A stretch of 64,000 bases of DNA from an uncultured Bacteroides sp. (lineage in GTDB: Bacteria; Bacteroidota; Bacteroidia; Bacteroidales; Bacteroidaceae): assembly GCF_937912035.1 (NCBI RefSeq), contig NZ_CALDPF010000031.1, forward strand, positions 372,001 to 436,000. The letters run 5' to 3'. Positions within the stretch are counted from its first letter, which is position 1. Each line of letters opens with the position of its first letter. The notes under the pieces were generated by a model. The model worked only from the letters and a program-made list of their open reading frames with translations, had not been told where the DNA came from and did no database searches. The position numbers and the translations under genes were made by a program. Shown here in pieces: positions 27,734 to 35,640 of this stretch.

Positions 27734-27951
27734 TATAGCTCAATTAATTTAAGATGTCCACAAACTTTCTGTAGTATTTCTGCGGGAGAGACACCAATAG
27801 CTAATGCTATTAAATAAATTTCATCTGCCTTTAATTTCGCAGTTTCTTTTCTACTTAATTCACTTAATCTAGATTTACTAATGCCTGTTTTACGAGATAC
27901 ATCTGCTTTATTAATTGACCTTTCTAAAAAAAACTTTCCTAATATAGTCAT
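27733..27951 (-). CDS. Small XRE-type helix-turn-helix protein (controller-like)
   Basis: The 72-residue protein is a single XRE HTH: NKADVSRKTGISKSRLSELS is the helix-turn-helix, followed by KADEIYLIALAIGVSPAEIL. Size, fold and position ahead of a C5-methyltransferase are like controller (C) proteins of type II restriction-modification systems. It is the first gene of the operon and probably regulates it. A promoter box lies 23 bp upstream. Confidence 0.82.
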   Translation of the reverse strand: MTILGKFFLERSINKADVSRKTGISKSRLSELSRKETAKLKADEIYLIALAIGVSPAEILQKVCGHLKLIEL

Positions 27952-27973
27952 ATTACTTCATATTAATTATAGA

Positions 27974-28008
27974 CAAAGATAGATAAAAGTATAGAGAATC
28001 AATACAAA
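27974..28008 (-). promoter_or_regulatory. Probable promoter of the HTH-methyltransferase-GHKL-protease operon
   Basis: On the minus strand TTTG (28008-28005) and TATCTTTG (27981-27974) are separated by 23 nt, a little longer than usual. The -7 box is 23 nt upstream of the HTH start. Confidence 0.45.
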
Positions 28009-28146
28009 AATCTAGAATTTCTAAACAAAAAACATTTCATTATCTTCTTTCAATTATCCCAAAGAAACTCCTTTCAGAAAAGTAATTCTTAATACTTTAT
28101 AAGTAGAGTCCTGCTTCTATTTTCATTTCTTACAGCAAATATCGCC

Positions 28147-28260
28147 CTTTGCCACTGACTATGCAAGGCGGCCCTATCGGGCTGGTTGGTTGGAAAAAAA
28201 TCATCCTCGCTTCGCTCCGGTATTTTTTTCCGCCAAGCCTTGCACTGTTCATTGGCAAAG
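28147..28260 (+). repeat. Structured leader element, copy A (shared with 35446-35566)
   Basis: An 82-nt core (28163-28244) matches 35467-35548 at about 78 of 82 positions. The core closes with GCAAGGC/GCCTTGC and contains CCCtatcGGG and a 10-bp arm pair GGAAAAAAAT/ATTTTTTTCC. Outside the core, CTTTGCCA (28147) pairs with TGGCAAAG (28253). In copy B a different sequence pairs at the same place. Two further small hairpins follow (CCAGTA/TACTGG and GGCTCC/GGAGCC) before the start at 28333. It occupies most of the 381-bp gap between the methyltransferase operon and the next ICE operon. It is probably a structured 5' leader or ncRNA; function unknown. Confidence 0.75.
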
Positions 28261-28332
28261 AACAGCCGGGCCAGTAAGAAATTGAAATACTGGCTCCACG
28301 GAGCCGGTCATGTCTAATTTAAATAAAAGAAT

Positions 28333-29502
28333 ATGACTGAAGAAGTTGGAAAGAAGGTATGTGAAGGTACAGTAGCAGACCTCATGAAGGACGAGACCGG
28401 AAAACAGACGGTTATCACGTTGACAAGAAAGAATGCTTACCGAGTGAAGAAGATCAGAGAACAAGGGACGGATGACGAATCCGTCCTTTTTCATTTCCGT
28501 AAACGCTGTACGGGAATGGGCTCCTATGTACACACCATCGAAACGGCAGACGGGGAAACAGAACTGCATCCCAATGAATTTGAAAAATGGGAAGCTGTGG
28601 AATTTCTGTATCCCGGCTATCTGGAAGACCTGCTTGATGCTGCATACAACGCATACAGATGGAGTTCCTTCGAACCTGAAGCAAGGGCGGAAACAGACAT
28701 CATGCAATATGAAAAACAACTTGTAGAGGATCTGAAACAGATTCCGGAAGAAAAGCAGAACGAGTATGTCAGTGCATACCATAGTAAGTTCTCCGCCCTG
28801 TTGGGTAGTCTCTCACGATGTGCCAGTCCGATGGTGACAGGACCTGCCAAGTTCAACTGCCAACGCAACAACAAGGCACTAGACGCATACCAGAACAGAT
28901 TTGATGAATTTCACGACTGGCGCAACCGCTTCAAGTCTGCCATGGAAAGAATGAAAGAGGCTGCCAAACCGGAAGAACAGAAGCAGGAAGAGGTATGGAA
29001 CCGCCTGAAGCGTGACATTGCAAGCAGCGCACGGACTATTCATGATATTGATACCGGTAAAGCAAGAGGATACAGCCGTGCCTTGTTTGTCAGCAGTATC
29101 CTTAATAAGGTAAGCACCTATGCGGGAAAAGGAGAAGTGGAAATCGTACAGAAAGCAGTGGACTTCATTACAGACTTCAATGCGCAATGCAAGAAACCGG
29201 TTATCACTTCGCGGAACCGTTTCTTCCAACTGCCGGAAATGGCACGCCAGGCCAGACTGAAACTTCAGGAAATCAGAGAACGGGAAAACCGTGAACTGAA
29301 ATTTGAAGGCGGAATGCTGGTATGGAACTATGAGGTAGACCGCCTTCAAATCCTGTTTGACAGTATTCCGGATGACCAGAGGCGCAAGGAACTGAAATCA
29401 TACGGTTTCAAATGGTCGCCGAGATACCAGGCATGGCAACGGCAACTTACACAGAATGCCGTATATGCAGTCAAAAGAGTGTTGAACCTGCAAAACCTAT
29501 AA
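28333..29502 (+). CDS. Conserved ICE protein of unknown function with C-terminal GFKWSP motif
   Basis: The 389-residue protein is hydrophilic and mainly helical in the middle (about residues 115-330). The C-terminal block has LKSYGFKWSPRYQAWQRQLT, a motif I recall from the tails of large polyvalent plasmid and phage proteins. No enzymatic motif is visible. It is the first gene of a rightward operon that starts after structured element copy A. A related gene occurs at this position in many Bacteroides ICEs, from memory. Confidence 0.65.
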   Translation: MTEEVGKKVCEGTVADLMKDETGKQTVITLTRKNAYRVKKIREQGTDDESVLFHFRKRCTGMGSYVHTIETADGETELHPNEFEKWEAVEFLYPGYLEDLLDAAYNAYRWSSFEPEARAETDIMQYEKQLVEDLKQIPEEKQNEYVSAYHSKFSALLGSLSRCASPMVTGPAKFNCQRNNKALDAYQNRFDEFHDWRNRFKSAMERMKEAAKPEEQKQEEVWNRLKRDIASSARTIHDIDTGKARGYSRALFVSSILNKVSTYAGKGEVEIVQKAVDFITDFNAQCKKPVITSRNRFFQLPEMARQARLKLQEIRERENRELKFEGGMLVWNYEVDRLQILFDSIPDDQRRKELKSYGFKWSPRYQAWQRQLTQNAVYAVKRVLNLQNL

Positions 29503-29505
29503 GAC

Positions 29506-30387
29506 ATGAAAGACCGATTGAAATATGTAATCGATTCCCGCTACTTCGACGGAACATGCCTGACAAGTATGAGTGACGGATTCCACAATGACTATGGTGG
29601 GGAAACAATCGAAGAACTGCGCATACGGGAAAACAATCCCTATCTGAAAGCCGTAACACCTTCTGAGATGGATAAGAAACTGCGGCTATACCATCAGTCC
29701 CTGTCCGAACCGTTCAAGGAAATCACCGAAGAAGACTACTATGACTTGCTGGATGTACTGCCACCCTTGCGCATGAGACAAAACTCGTTCTTTGTGGGAG
29801 AACCGTATTACGGAAATATGTACTCTTTCTGCTTCACCTGTCAAGGAAGATATTTCAAGGGCCTACGCTTCGTACTTACTCCACAATCCGAACTGGACAG
29901 TCAGATAGACCGTCACATGGAAATCATCAACCGGAAAGCCGTGATCTCAAAAGAGGAAACAGGCAAAACGGTCACAACCGGAACCAGACTCATTCCCTAT
30001 TATTTTTCACTGGACGGAAAACAGCCCGTATTCATCTGCAACCTTGTCATCCAATCAGATTCCAGACAAGCAAGGACGGACATGGCGAATACCCTGAAAA
30101 GTCTTCGCCGGAACCATTATCAGTTCTATAAAGGGAAAAGACATTACGAAACTCCGGACGAACTGATAGACCATATATCAGGAAAGAAGTTCACCCTTGT
30201 TTCCGACGGACATTTCTTTCAATATCCTCCCGGCAGGGAATCCGCAACTTTCATCGGACACATCAAGGAGACATCAGAGGAATTTCTTTTCCGGATCTAT
30301 GACCGTGAATATTTCCTGTATCTCCTTAAAAGACTGAGGACCGTGAAAAAGGAGTCCGCACAGGAACAAATAAATATCAAATCATAA
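29506..30387 (+). CDS. Conserved ICE protein of unknown function
   Basis: The 293-residue soluble protein has no signal peptide or membrane segment. It lies 3 bp after the preceding gene, so the two are surely co-transcribed. It has mixed alpha/beta character and regular basic patches (LKSLRRNHYQFYKGKRHY). I recognise no family. It is followed by an intercistronic hairpin at 30395-30425. Confidence 0.6.
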   Translation: MKDRLKYVIDSRYFDGTCLTSMSDGFHNDYGGETIEELRIRENNPYLKAVTPSEMDKKLRLYHQSLSEPFKEITEEDYYDLLDVLPPLRMRQNSFFVGEPYYGNMYSFCFTCQGRYFKGLRFVLTPQSELDSQIDRHMEIINRKAVISKEETGKTVTTGTRLIPYYFSLDGKQPVFICNLVIQSDSRQARTDMANTLKSLRRNHYQFYKGKRHYETPDELIDHISGKKFTLVSDGHFFQYPPGRESATFIGHIKETSEEFLFRIYDREYFLYLLKRLRTVKKESAQEQINIKS

Positions 30388-30394
30388 CATTCGG

Positions 30395-30425
30395 GGGAAT
30401 GCGGTAGAATAACTGCCGTATTCCC
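30395..30425 (+). promoter_or_regulatory. Intercistronic hairpin
   Basis: GGGAATGCGGTAG pairs with CTGCCGTATTCCC across a 5-nt loop, with two G-U pairs. No T tract follows, so it is more likely an mRNA processing or stability element than a terminator. Confidence 0.55.
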
Positions 30426-30444
30426 TCATAAAAACAATACAAGT

Positions 30445-31062
30445 ATGAACAAATCAAACACTCTATACTGGAAAACAGCCACAGATCCGGCTGAACGCAT
30501 TGAGTTCAGACTCGTCCTGAACAGTTATATCGACAATGACAATCTGTATGTAGGACTTGAATCCCAGTCTAAGGAGAATCCGAAATGCTGGGAATCCTAC
30601 ACGGACATCACCGTCAACCTCAATTCCCTTCCCCCGTTCCATGCCTATGTGGACAACCGGGACTGCAACAGACATGTACATGATTTCCTGACCAGTAACA
30701 GAATAGCGGAACCTGCCGGATTTGAATATCAGGGATTCAGAATGTTCCGCTTCAATCCTGACAGGTTGAAGGCACTCGCACCCGAACAGTTCAAGACAAT
30801 CAGCGCCAAACTGCCACCACAAGATGACATGATAAAGGACATCATCTATCAGGAAAGACGTTTCCCTTTGAGAACTGTTCAAGACATTCACGGAATATAT
30901 CTTGTTTCAAGCAAAGAACTGGAAGAATCTCTGATCGAAGGAGTACGGAACCTGGATGCTGCGGCATATGAACTGCTGAATGGCATCTGCCTGTTCTGCT
31001 CCACACAGGAACTGCGCTATCTTACGGATGCAGAACTGATAGAAACAATCTACGCACAATAA
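30445..31062 (+). CDS. ICE protein of unknown function, possibly DUF4313-like at the N-terminus
   Basis: The 205-residue soluble protein starts with a beta-rich part (FRLVLNSYIDNDNLYVGLES) that resembles what I recall of DUF4313. Confidence in that name is low. The rest is mixed alpha/beta. It belongs to the operon behind structured element A and follows a hairpin. Function unknown. Confidence 0.6.
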   Translation: MNKSNTLYWKTATDPAERIEFRLVLNSYIDNDNLYVGLESQSKENPKCWESYTDITVNLNSLPPFHAYVDNRDCNRHVHDFLTSNRIAEPAGFEYQGFRMFRFNPDRLKALAPEQFKTISAKLPPQDDMIKDIIYQERRFPLRTVQDIHGIYLVSSKELEESLIEGVRNLDAAAYELLNGICLFCSTQELRYLTDAELIETIYAQ

Positions 31063-31077
31063 AAAGGAGGAACAAAT

Positions 31078-31233
31078 ATGAAAACCGGAGACATTGTATT
31101 TCTGAGACGTCCCTATAAGGGATACCGTACCGTCGAACTGATGGAAAGACTGGAATGCCGCTGGCTGGTCAGGATTGTCGAGAGCGGTCTTGAACTGGAG
31201 GTATATGAAGATGAACTTATATCAGAATTTTAA
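31078..31233 (+). CDS. Small 51-residue ICE protein
   Basis: Reading from ATG 31078 gives MKTGDIVFLRRPYKGYRTVE and on to a stop at 31231-31233. A strong ribosome binding site AAGGAGG lies 8 nt upstream. The protein looks like a compact SH3/KOW-type beta fold (LECRWLVRIVESGLELEVYE), which is only an impression. Position between two operon genes with tight spacing supports it being real. Confidence 0.6.
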   Translation: MKTGDIVFLRRPYKGYRTVELMERLECRWLVRIVESGLELEVYEDELISEF

Positions 31234-31248
31234 TACGGATAAAGTGTT

Positions 31249-31593
31249 ATGGAAAAATATCTGTTTGCATTCCATTCAGAAATAATCGGCTATACCTCTC
31301 CTCATATCGGCGAGGTCAGAAAAGCCATACACAGAAAAGTGGAAAAGGAAAAGTCTGCCGCCATAAAGAATGATATTGAGCTGCACATGTACAAGGTGCA
31401 TGACGGCATACCGGTTCTCCTTAACACCTGCTACCTGTATGATGAAAAAGGATGTATGGTACACGGAAGTATCAAAGGAACCAAGGATTATCTGCTTGAG
31501 ACATGGAGATACCATATAAACAGACATTCCAAAGGTTTCAGTTCCACAAGAATCAAGCCCTGTACGACAAGCAGGGCTTTTTCGTTTGTATAA
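31249..31593 (+). CDS. Small ICE protein of unknown function
   Basis: The 114-residue protein has a conserved-looking core (GYTSPHIGEVRKAIHRKVEKE; ELHMYKVHDGIPVLLNTCYL). The last dozen codons run through a terminator-like hairpin at 31556-31582, so the extreme C-terminus may be dispensable. No family recognised. Confidence 0.5.
   Translation: MEKYLFAFHSEIIGYTSPHIGEVRKAIHRKVEKEKSAAIKNDIELHMYKVHDGIPVLLNTCYLYDEKGCMVHGSIKGTKDYLLETWRYHINRHSKGFSSTRIKPCTTSRAFSFV
31556..31582 (+). terminator. Terminator-like hairpin inside the 3' end of the 114-codon gene
   Basis: AGCCCTG (31556-31562) pairs with CAGGGCT (31572-31578), followed by TTTTT with one interruption. It would separate the upstream operon from the 31612 gene, unless it is read through. 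Confidence 0.6.
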
Positions 31594-31611
31594 CTCTTAA
31601 AATCAGGAATC

Positions 31612-32589
31612 ATGAACCAGACATTACAACTTACAAACTATATTCCACAGTATGTAAGCCTCTACTACGTGGACTACCGGGATGATCTTGATGAGCATGA
31701 AGACATTCAGGAGGAATGCATCCGTTCCAACAATATGGAAAAACTCTATGAAAAGGCATACGAATGGTATGAGGAACAGGAAAGTTCAAACATGCACGAC
31801 TATCTAGAGGAGACAAGAAAGAATATGGAAACGGACAATTTAGCCGGAGAGTTTGAAGAGCATGAAGATGAAATCAGGGAACTTATCTACGACCGGAACG
31901 ATTCCGACCCGGTAAAGGATCTGATACGCAACTCGTCCGTCACTAATTTCTTCTATTCGCTCGGAGTGGAAATCAGCGGATATCTGACCGGTTGTTCACT
32001 GCGGGGAGAATCAGTCGCCATAGCCTGCCATAAGGTACGTCGCGCACTGCATCTGAAAAAGGGGCAGTTTGACGAGAAGATTGAAGAACTGGTAGAGAAT
32101 GCCACATACGGCGGAGAACTGCGCATCTACTTCAACGCCATGTTTGACAGGCTCATTAGCAAAGACCCTGAGAACGATTTCAAAAGCATCCGTTTCCACG
32201 GGAATGTAGTGGTGGCCATTGCCGACAGCCGGAACGGTTCCGGACATCATGTACGGATTCCGCTGGATATCACTTTTCCTTTCCGAAGGGAGAACCTGTT
32301 TGTCGATTCACAAGTACACTATTCCTATGCCAATGAAGTCTGCGGCATGACCAATGACTGGTGTGATTCCACAAAATGGGAAACGGGCATGAAACCTTTT
32401 ACCGGATCTGTCCGAAAAAGCCGGATGGCTGAATACAAGAAACAGGAAGCCGCTTATGAGCAGACATTCCGAGACGGGAAATGCACCTTCGGTGACATGA
32501 ACTACAAACGCCACCGTGACGTACGGTATTCGAATGAGTATCCTGCCGGATGCAGATGCCCTCATTGCGGCACTTTCTGGATTGACTGA
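31612..32589 (+). CDS. Conserved ICE protein of unknown function with C-terminal CPHC motif
   Basis: The 325-residue protein has an acidic helical N-terminus (about residues 20-110). A central alpha/beta part follows (GVEISGYLTGCSLRGESVAI; FHGNVVVAIADSRNGSGHHV). The C-terminus RCPHCGTFWID could bind a metal if paired with other cysteines. No enzyme family recognised. It is the last gene of this rightward operon; the minus-strand nucleotidyltransferase/kinase cargo begins 74 bp away. Confidence 0.6.
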   Translation: MNQTLQLTNYIPQYVSLYYVDYRDDLDEHEDIQEECIRSNNMEKLYEKAYEWYEEQESSNMHDYLEETRKNMETDNLAGEFEEHEDEIRELIYDRNDSDPVKDLIRNSSVTNFFYSLGVEISGYLTGCSLRGESVAIACHKVRRALHLKKGQFDEKIEELVENATYGGELRIYFNAMFDRLISKDPENDFKSIRFHGNVVVAIADSRNGSGHHVRIPLDITFPFRRENLFVDSQVHYSYANEVCGMTNDWCDSTKWETGMKPFTGSVRKSRMAEYKKQEAAYEQTFRDGKCTFGDMNYKRHRDVRYSNEYPAGCRCPHCGTFWID

Positions 32590-32662
32590 AAAACATTTAT
32601 TAGCCAATAAAATTATATCTAACAATTGAAACTTTTTCTCATATTTTCTTTTTATAAATTTA

Positions 32663-34282
32663 CTAATTAGAAGATCCAAATAAAGCTTTAGATGATCTAC
32701 GGAGCATAGTAACAAACTCCATCATTGCAAACCCTGCAAGGAAAGAAACGATTAGATATGTATTTAAATCTTTGCTACTAAAAAGCGATGAAAACATAGA
32801 AGTCCGGAATGCAACTATAAGAAAGGCGGTTATTGGCACACCAATTATAGGTCGAAAGACATACCAAGGCCACCATGTATCCATATTTTGTCCACCTTTA
32901 TAACACTCCCAACCTATATAATCGTAAAACGTACGTGCACAACAACCTAGAAAAACTATACATAAAGTTAAAACAAAAAGTTGTTTTGTATTAGAGTAAT
33001 TGTTATTAGACTTATAAATTAGTTCATTTACCTTTTTTATATACTCTTGCTTATGAGAATCATTTTTTATAGAATCAATCGGTTCCATACAATTGTATAA
33101 TAATTCTTTTTCGGAATTATCTATAGCTTTATAAGTAGAAATAGAAGTATCAGAAATAGCAAACCATACAGGCGGTTCATCCTTAATTCTCAGATTTTTT
33201 GTTAAATTCTGAATAGGAATTTCTACATTTGATTTTGATAACACATCTGAATAATAGATCAATGTATAATGTAATGCTATAAAGCAAACTATAATAGTTA
33301 AACTGAGTATTATAATTTTTTTCCACATAAATTTTGTTATTTGCATTATTCTTTTAAACAAATTACATTCTTTAATAAATTGATTGTCAATTGCATTTAC
33401 ATACGGAAGAAAAACATCAAGTGGCTCTCTAATAGTATTATTAGGAGTATTAAAATTTGTATAAGGGGATAATCTAATATATCTAAACACAGCATAAAAG
33501 TCAAGTGTTTTTTTTACTTCAACATCTCTATCAATATTGTATTGTTCAAGGATAAGTCTTGTAAAAGGATGCGTAGGACTACTATGTGACAAGATATAAC
33601 CAATACCCAAAAGTGGATCCCCCGACATCATTCCTTCAAAGTCAATAAATGCAGCTAAATGATTATCTTTAGATATTATTATATTATCAAAACTAAAATC
33701 ACTCCATACTAAGCATGGTGATGGTTCTTTTATTTTATCAACATAGTCAAAGAGTCCATTACAGATTTTGATATATTTTAAATTTTTTGTCTGCTTAAAA
33801 TATTTTCTAGACTTTTCTATTTCAGCCTTAAGAAAATGACTCCATGAATTATATTCATTGATTCTACCTCTATTGACACCACCATATTTATCGACTTTTA
33901 TTTTGTTAATTTCTTGATAATTACTAATTACCTCAATACAAATATTCTTTAATTCATTCTCATTTAGAGTGGTGAATTTATCATTGAGTGTTTCACCTTC
34001 TACCCATTCATATATGAGATAAGCAATTTTACCTTCTGTTCTATTTATACAAATTGGCAATGGAACTTTTATACCTTTTTTTGCAAAATCTATAAGATAT
34101 GAATATTCAACTTCAGCTAACCATCTTCTTGGATTTGGATAACAACGAACAACATACTTTTTAGTTTTTGTATACATCTTGTATGTATCAGTCATTACCC
34201 CTTTATTAATATACTCAAGTGTTATATCATTCCAACCTTCAGCCTTTAATTGTTTAAGAACTGCATTTATCGATGTAAACAT
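32663..34282 (-). CDS. Aminoglycoside-phosphotransferase-like kinase fused to a C-terminal membrane region
   Basis: Residues 1-310 are an APH/choline-kinase-type domain. The catalytic loop is LVWSDFSFDN (Asp195, Asn200; Trp replaces the usual His before the loop). The metal-binding motif is AFIDFEG (Asp214). A nucleotide-binding lysine/arginine segment is KKYVVRCYP. From about residue 320 there are roughly four membrane helices (IIILSLTIIVCFIALHYTLI; LFVLTLCIVFLGCCA; VPITAFLIVAF; YLIVSFLAGFAMM) around a soluble stretch. Such a fusion is not usual for antibiotic-resistance APHs. It overlaps the nucleotidyltransferase gene by 16 bp. AT-rich codon use contrasts with the backbone. Substrate unknown; could be a small molecule made by the partner. 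Confidence 0.65.
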   Translation of the reverse strand: MFTSINAVLKQLKAEGWNDITLEYINKGVMTDTYKMYTKTKKYVVRCYPNPRRWLAEVEYSYLIDFAKKGIKVPLPICINRTEGKIAYLIYEWVEGETLNDKFTTLNENELKNICIEVISNYQEINKIKVDKYGGVNRGRINEYNSWSHFLKAEIEKSRKYFKQTKNLKYIKICNGLFDYVDKIKEPSPCLVWSDFSFDNIIISKDNHLAAFIDFEGMMSGDPLLGIGYILSHSSPTHPFTRLILEQYNIDRDVEVKKTLDFYAVFRYIRLSPYTNFNTPNNTIREPLDVFLPYVNAIDNQFIKECNLFKRIMQITKFMWKKIIILSLTIIVCFIALHYTLIYYSDVLSKSNVEIPIQNLTKNLRIKDEPPVWFAISDTSISTYKAIDNSEKELLYNCMEPIDSIKNDSHKQEYIKKVNELIYKSNNNYSNTKQLFVLTLCIVFLGCCARTFYDYIGWECYKGGQNMDTWWPWYVFRPIIGVPITAFLIVAFRTSMFSSLFSSKDLNTYLIVSFLAGFAMMEFVTMLRRSSKALFGSSN

Positions 34283-34962
34283 TTGTTTATATATAAATTT
34301 AATTCCTTACTTATATTGGGAGTAAAAAAATATTTTTTAAACATTTCTATGTCTTTAATCCTGTAAGCATTTTCGATTACCCATTCCTTTGTTTGCTTTT
34401 CAAATTCAAAACCCAATTTATTTTGAAAATGAAGAAGCCGAAACCAAAAAACAGAAACAGCCGACAGAGGTATATCATTAGAAACAGGTTTTTCTGGAAA
34501 ATCCAAACGAACAGCTCGCAAAACGCGATTATTTATATCTGTTATGCCATGTACAGGATCATAAATAGTGCCTGTTTTAATATTAACACCTATTGCATTG
34601 GCTGTAAAATCAAAATTTTTCAACAAATCATCAATTGTAAGAATTGGTTTAGGAGAAACTATAAAATTGTAAAATGGGACAATGTCGACATAATGCCCAT
34701 CAATTGCATTGGGATAAAATCGAGGTGAACCATATTGTCCATATACAACACGGCCATATTTTTCTAAATATGTAATTAGCATATTCAGTTCTTCTATCGT
34801 ACAGTTTATAAAAACATCAATATCCTTACCACTATTTCCATATAAGATATAGTCACGAATATACCCACCACATACATAAAAATTTTCTATGTCTTGATAA
34901 TCAAATAAAAGATTCCATATTGGGTGCTTATTTAAAAATTGAAGACTAGTAAATTCATTCAT
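34267..34962 (-). CDS. Nucleotidyltransferase of the CCA/poly(A) polymerase head-domain type
   Basis: The 231-residue protein has the Pol-beta nucleotidyltransferase motif GGYIRDYIL...KDIDVFINC (Asp47, Asp49 as metal ligands). A third acidic site is probable in HYVDIVPFY. The class II motif NFDFTANAIGVN...GTIYDPVHGITDI with RAVRL follows. It lacks the long C-terminal tRNA-binding body of true CCA-adding enzymes. With the kinase-like membrane protein it forms a two-gene AT-rich cargo operon. A role in modifying a nucleotide or protein, or in defence, is inference. Confidence 0.72.
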   Translation of the reverse strand: MNEFTSLQFLNKHPIWNLLFDYQDIENFYVCGGYIRDYILYGNSGKDIDVFINCTIEELNMLITYLEKYGRVVYGQYGSPRFYPNAIDGHYVDIVPFYNFIVSPKPILTIDDLLKNFDFTANAIGVNIKTGTIYDPVHGITDINNRVLRAVRLDFPEKPVSNDIPLSAVSVFWFRLLHFQNKLGFEFEKQTKEWVIENAYRIKDIEMFKKYFFTPNISKELNLYINKCLHR

Positions 34963-35445
34963 CTTTTATTAATATTATATTGATTCTTCTTAATTCATTT
35001 ACAAAACTAATAAAAGAATCTTTTTCTAGAAGATAGATTATCAATTATTCTTCATAGCATTTATCTTATTAAAGATGTCATTATATCTTCTATTTATAAA
35101 TAAGTTACATAAAAGTCTAAAAATCATTTTTAATGATTAATTCAAAATAAAAGAATTATATCAAATAACATTATATATGAACACATTCTTTTTACAATTT
35201 TAATTTTTAACCACATATACGTTATAAATTCTCTATTTACTGTATATCAAGAATAAAAAAACAACTATAAAAATCCAATATAAATTTAATCATGTAAAAG
35301 CTTTATTCATATTAAGGAAGATATACAATAAAATATATTGATTTGATTAATAGTGCCTTACGGTGAAATACATTTGCTTTTCTGAGAAGACCTCAAAATA
35401 CATCTCTTAAACTTGACTGCATCCTCATTTCTTGCTGCAAAAATA
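34963..35445. other. AT-rich non-coding stretch upstream of the nucleotidyltransferase gene
   Basis: No reading frame of note. On the minus strand TAGTTTTG at 35009-35002 could be a -7 box for the nucleotidyltransferase operon, without a clear -33. The remainder is A/T-rich filler up to structured element copy B. Confidence 0.4.
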
Positions 35446-35566
35446 TCTGTTTGCCGCGCAACTCCCGCAAGGCGGCCCTGCCGGGCTGGTTGTCTGGAAA
35501 AAAATCATCCTCGCTTCGCTCCGGTATTTTTTTCCGCCAAGCCTTGCAGGGATGCGGGCAAACAGA
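35446..35566 (+). repeat. Structured leader element, copy B (shared with 28147-28260)
   Basis: The core 35467-35548 matches copy A with about four differences and keeps CCCtgccGGG and the GGAAAAAAAT/ATTTTTTTCC arms. The outer helix is TCTGTTTGCC (35446) with GGCAAACAGA (35557). It differs in sequence from the outer helix of copy A but keeps complementarity, which is covariation in favour of a real RNA or cruciform structure. A small hairpin GCCTGTA/TACAGGC follows near 35593-35609, before the start at 35641. Confidence 0.75.
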
Positions 35567-35640
35567 CAACAGGGACAACAAGAAATAAGAATGCCTGTAC
35601 CTTACAGGCAGACAATGTATAACAATAAATATCAGAAGTC

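Noticed and set aside
32663..34282. Antibiotic-resistance aminoglycoside phosphotransferase
   Set aside because: The catalytic loop is altered (WSD in place of HGD), and the protein has a long membrane tail and a nucleotidyltransferase partner, unlike resistance enzymes.
34267..34962. Housekeeping CCA-adding enzyme
   Set aside because: Only the head domain is present (231 residues), with no tRNA-binding body.
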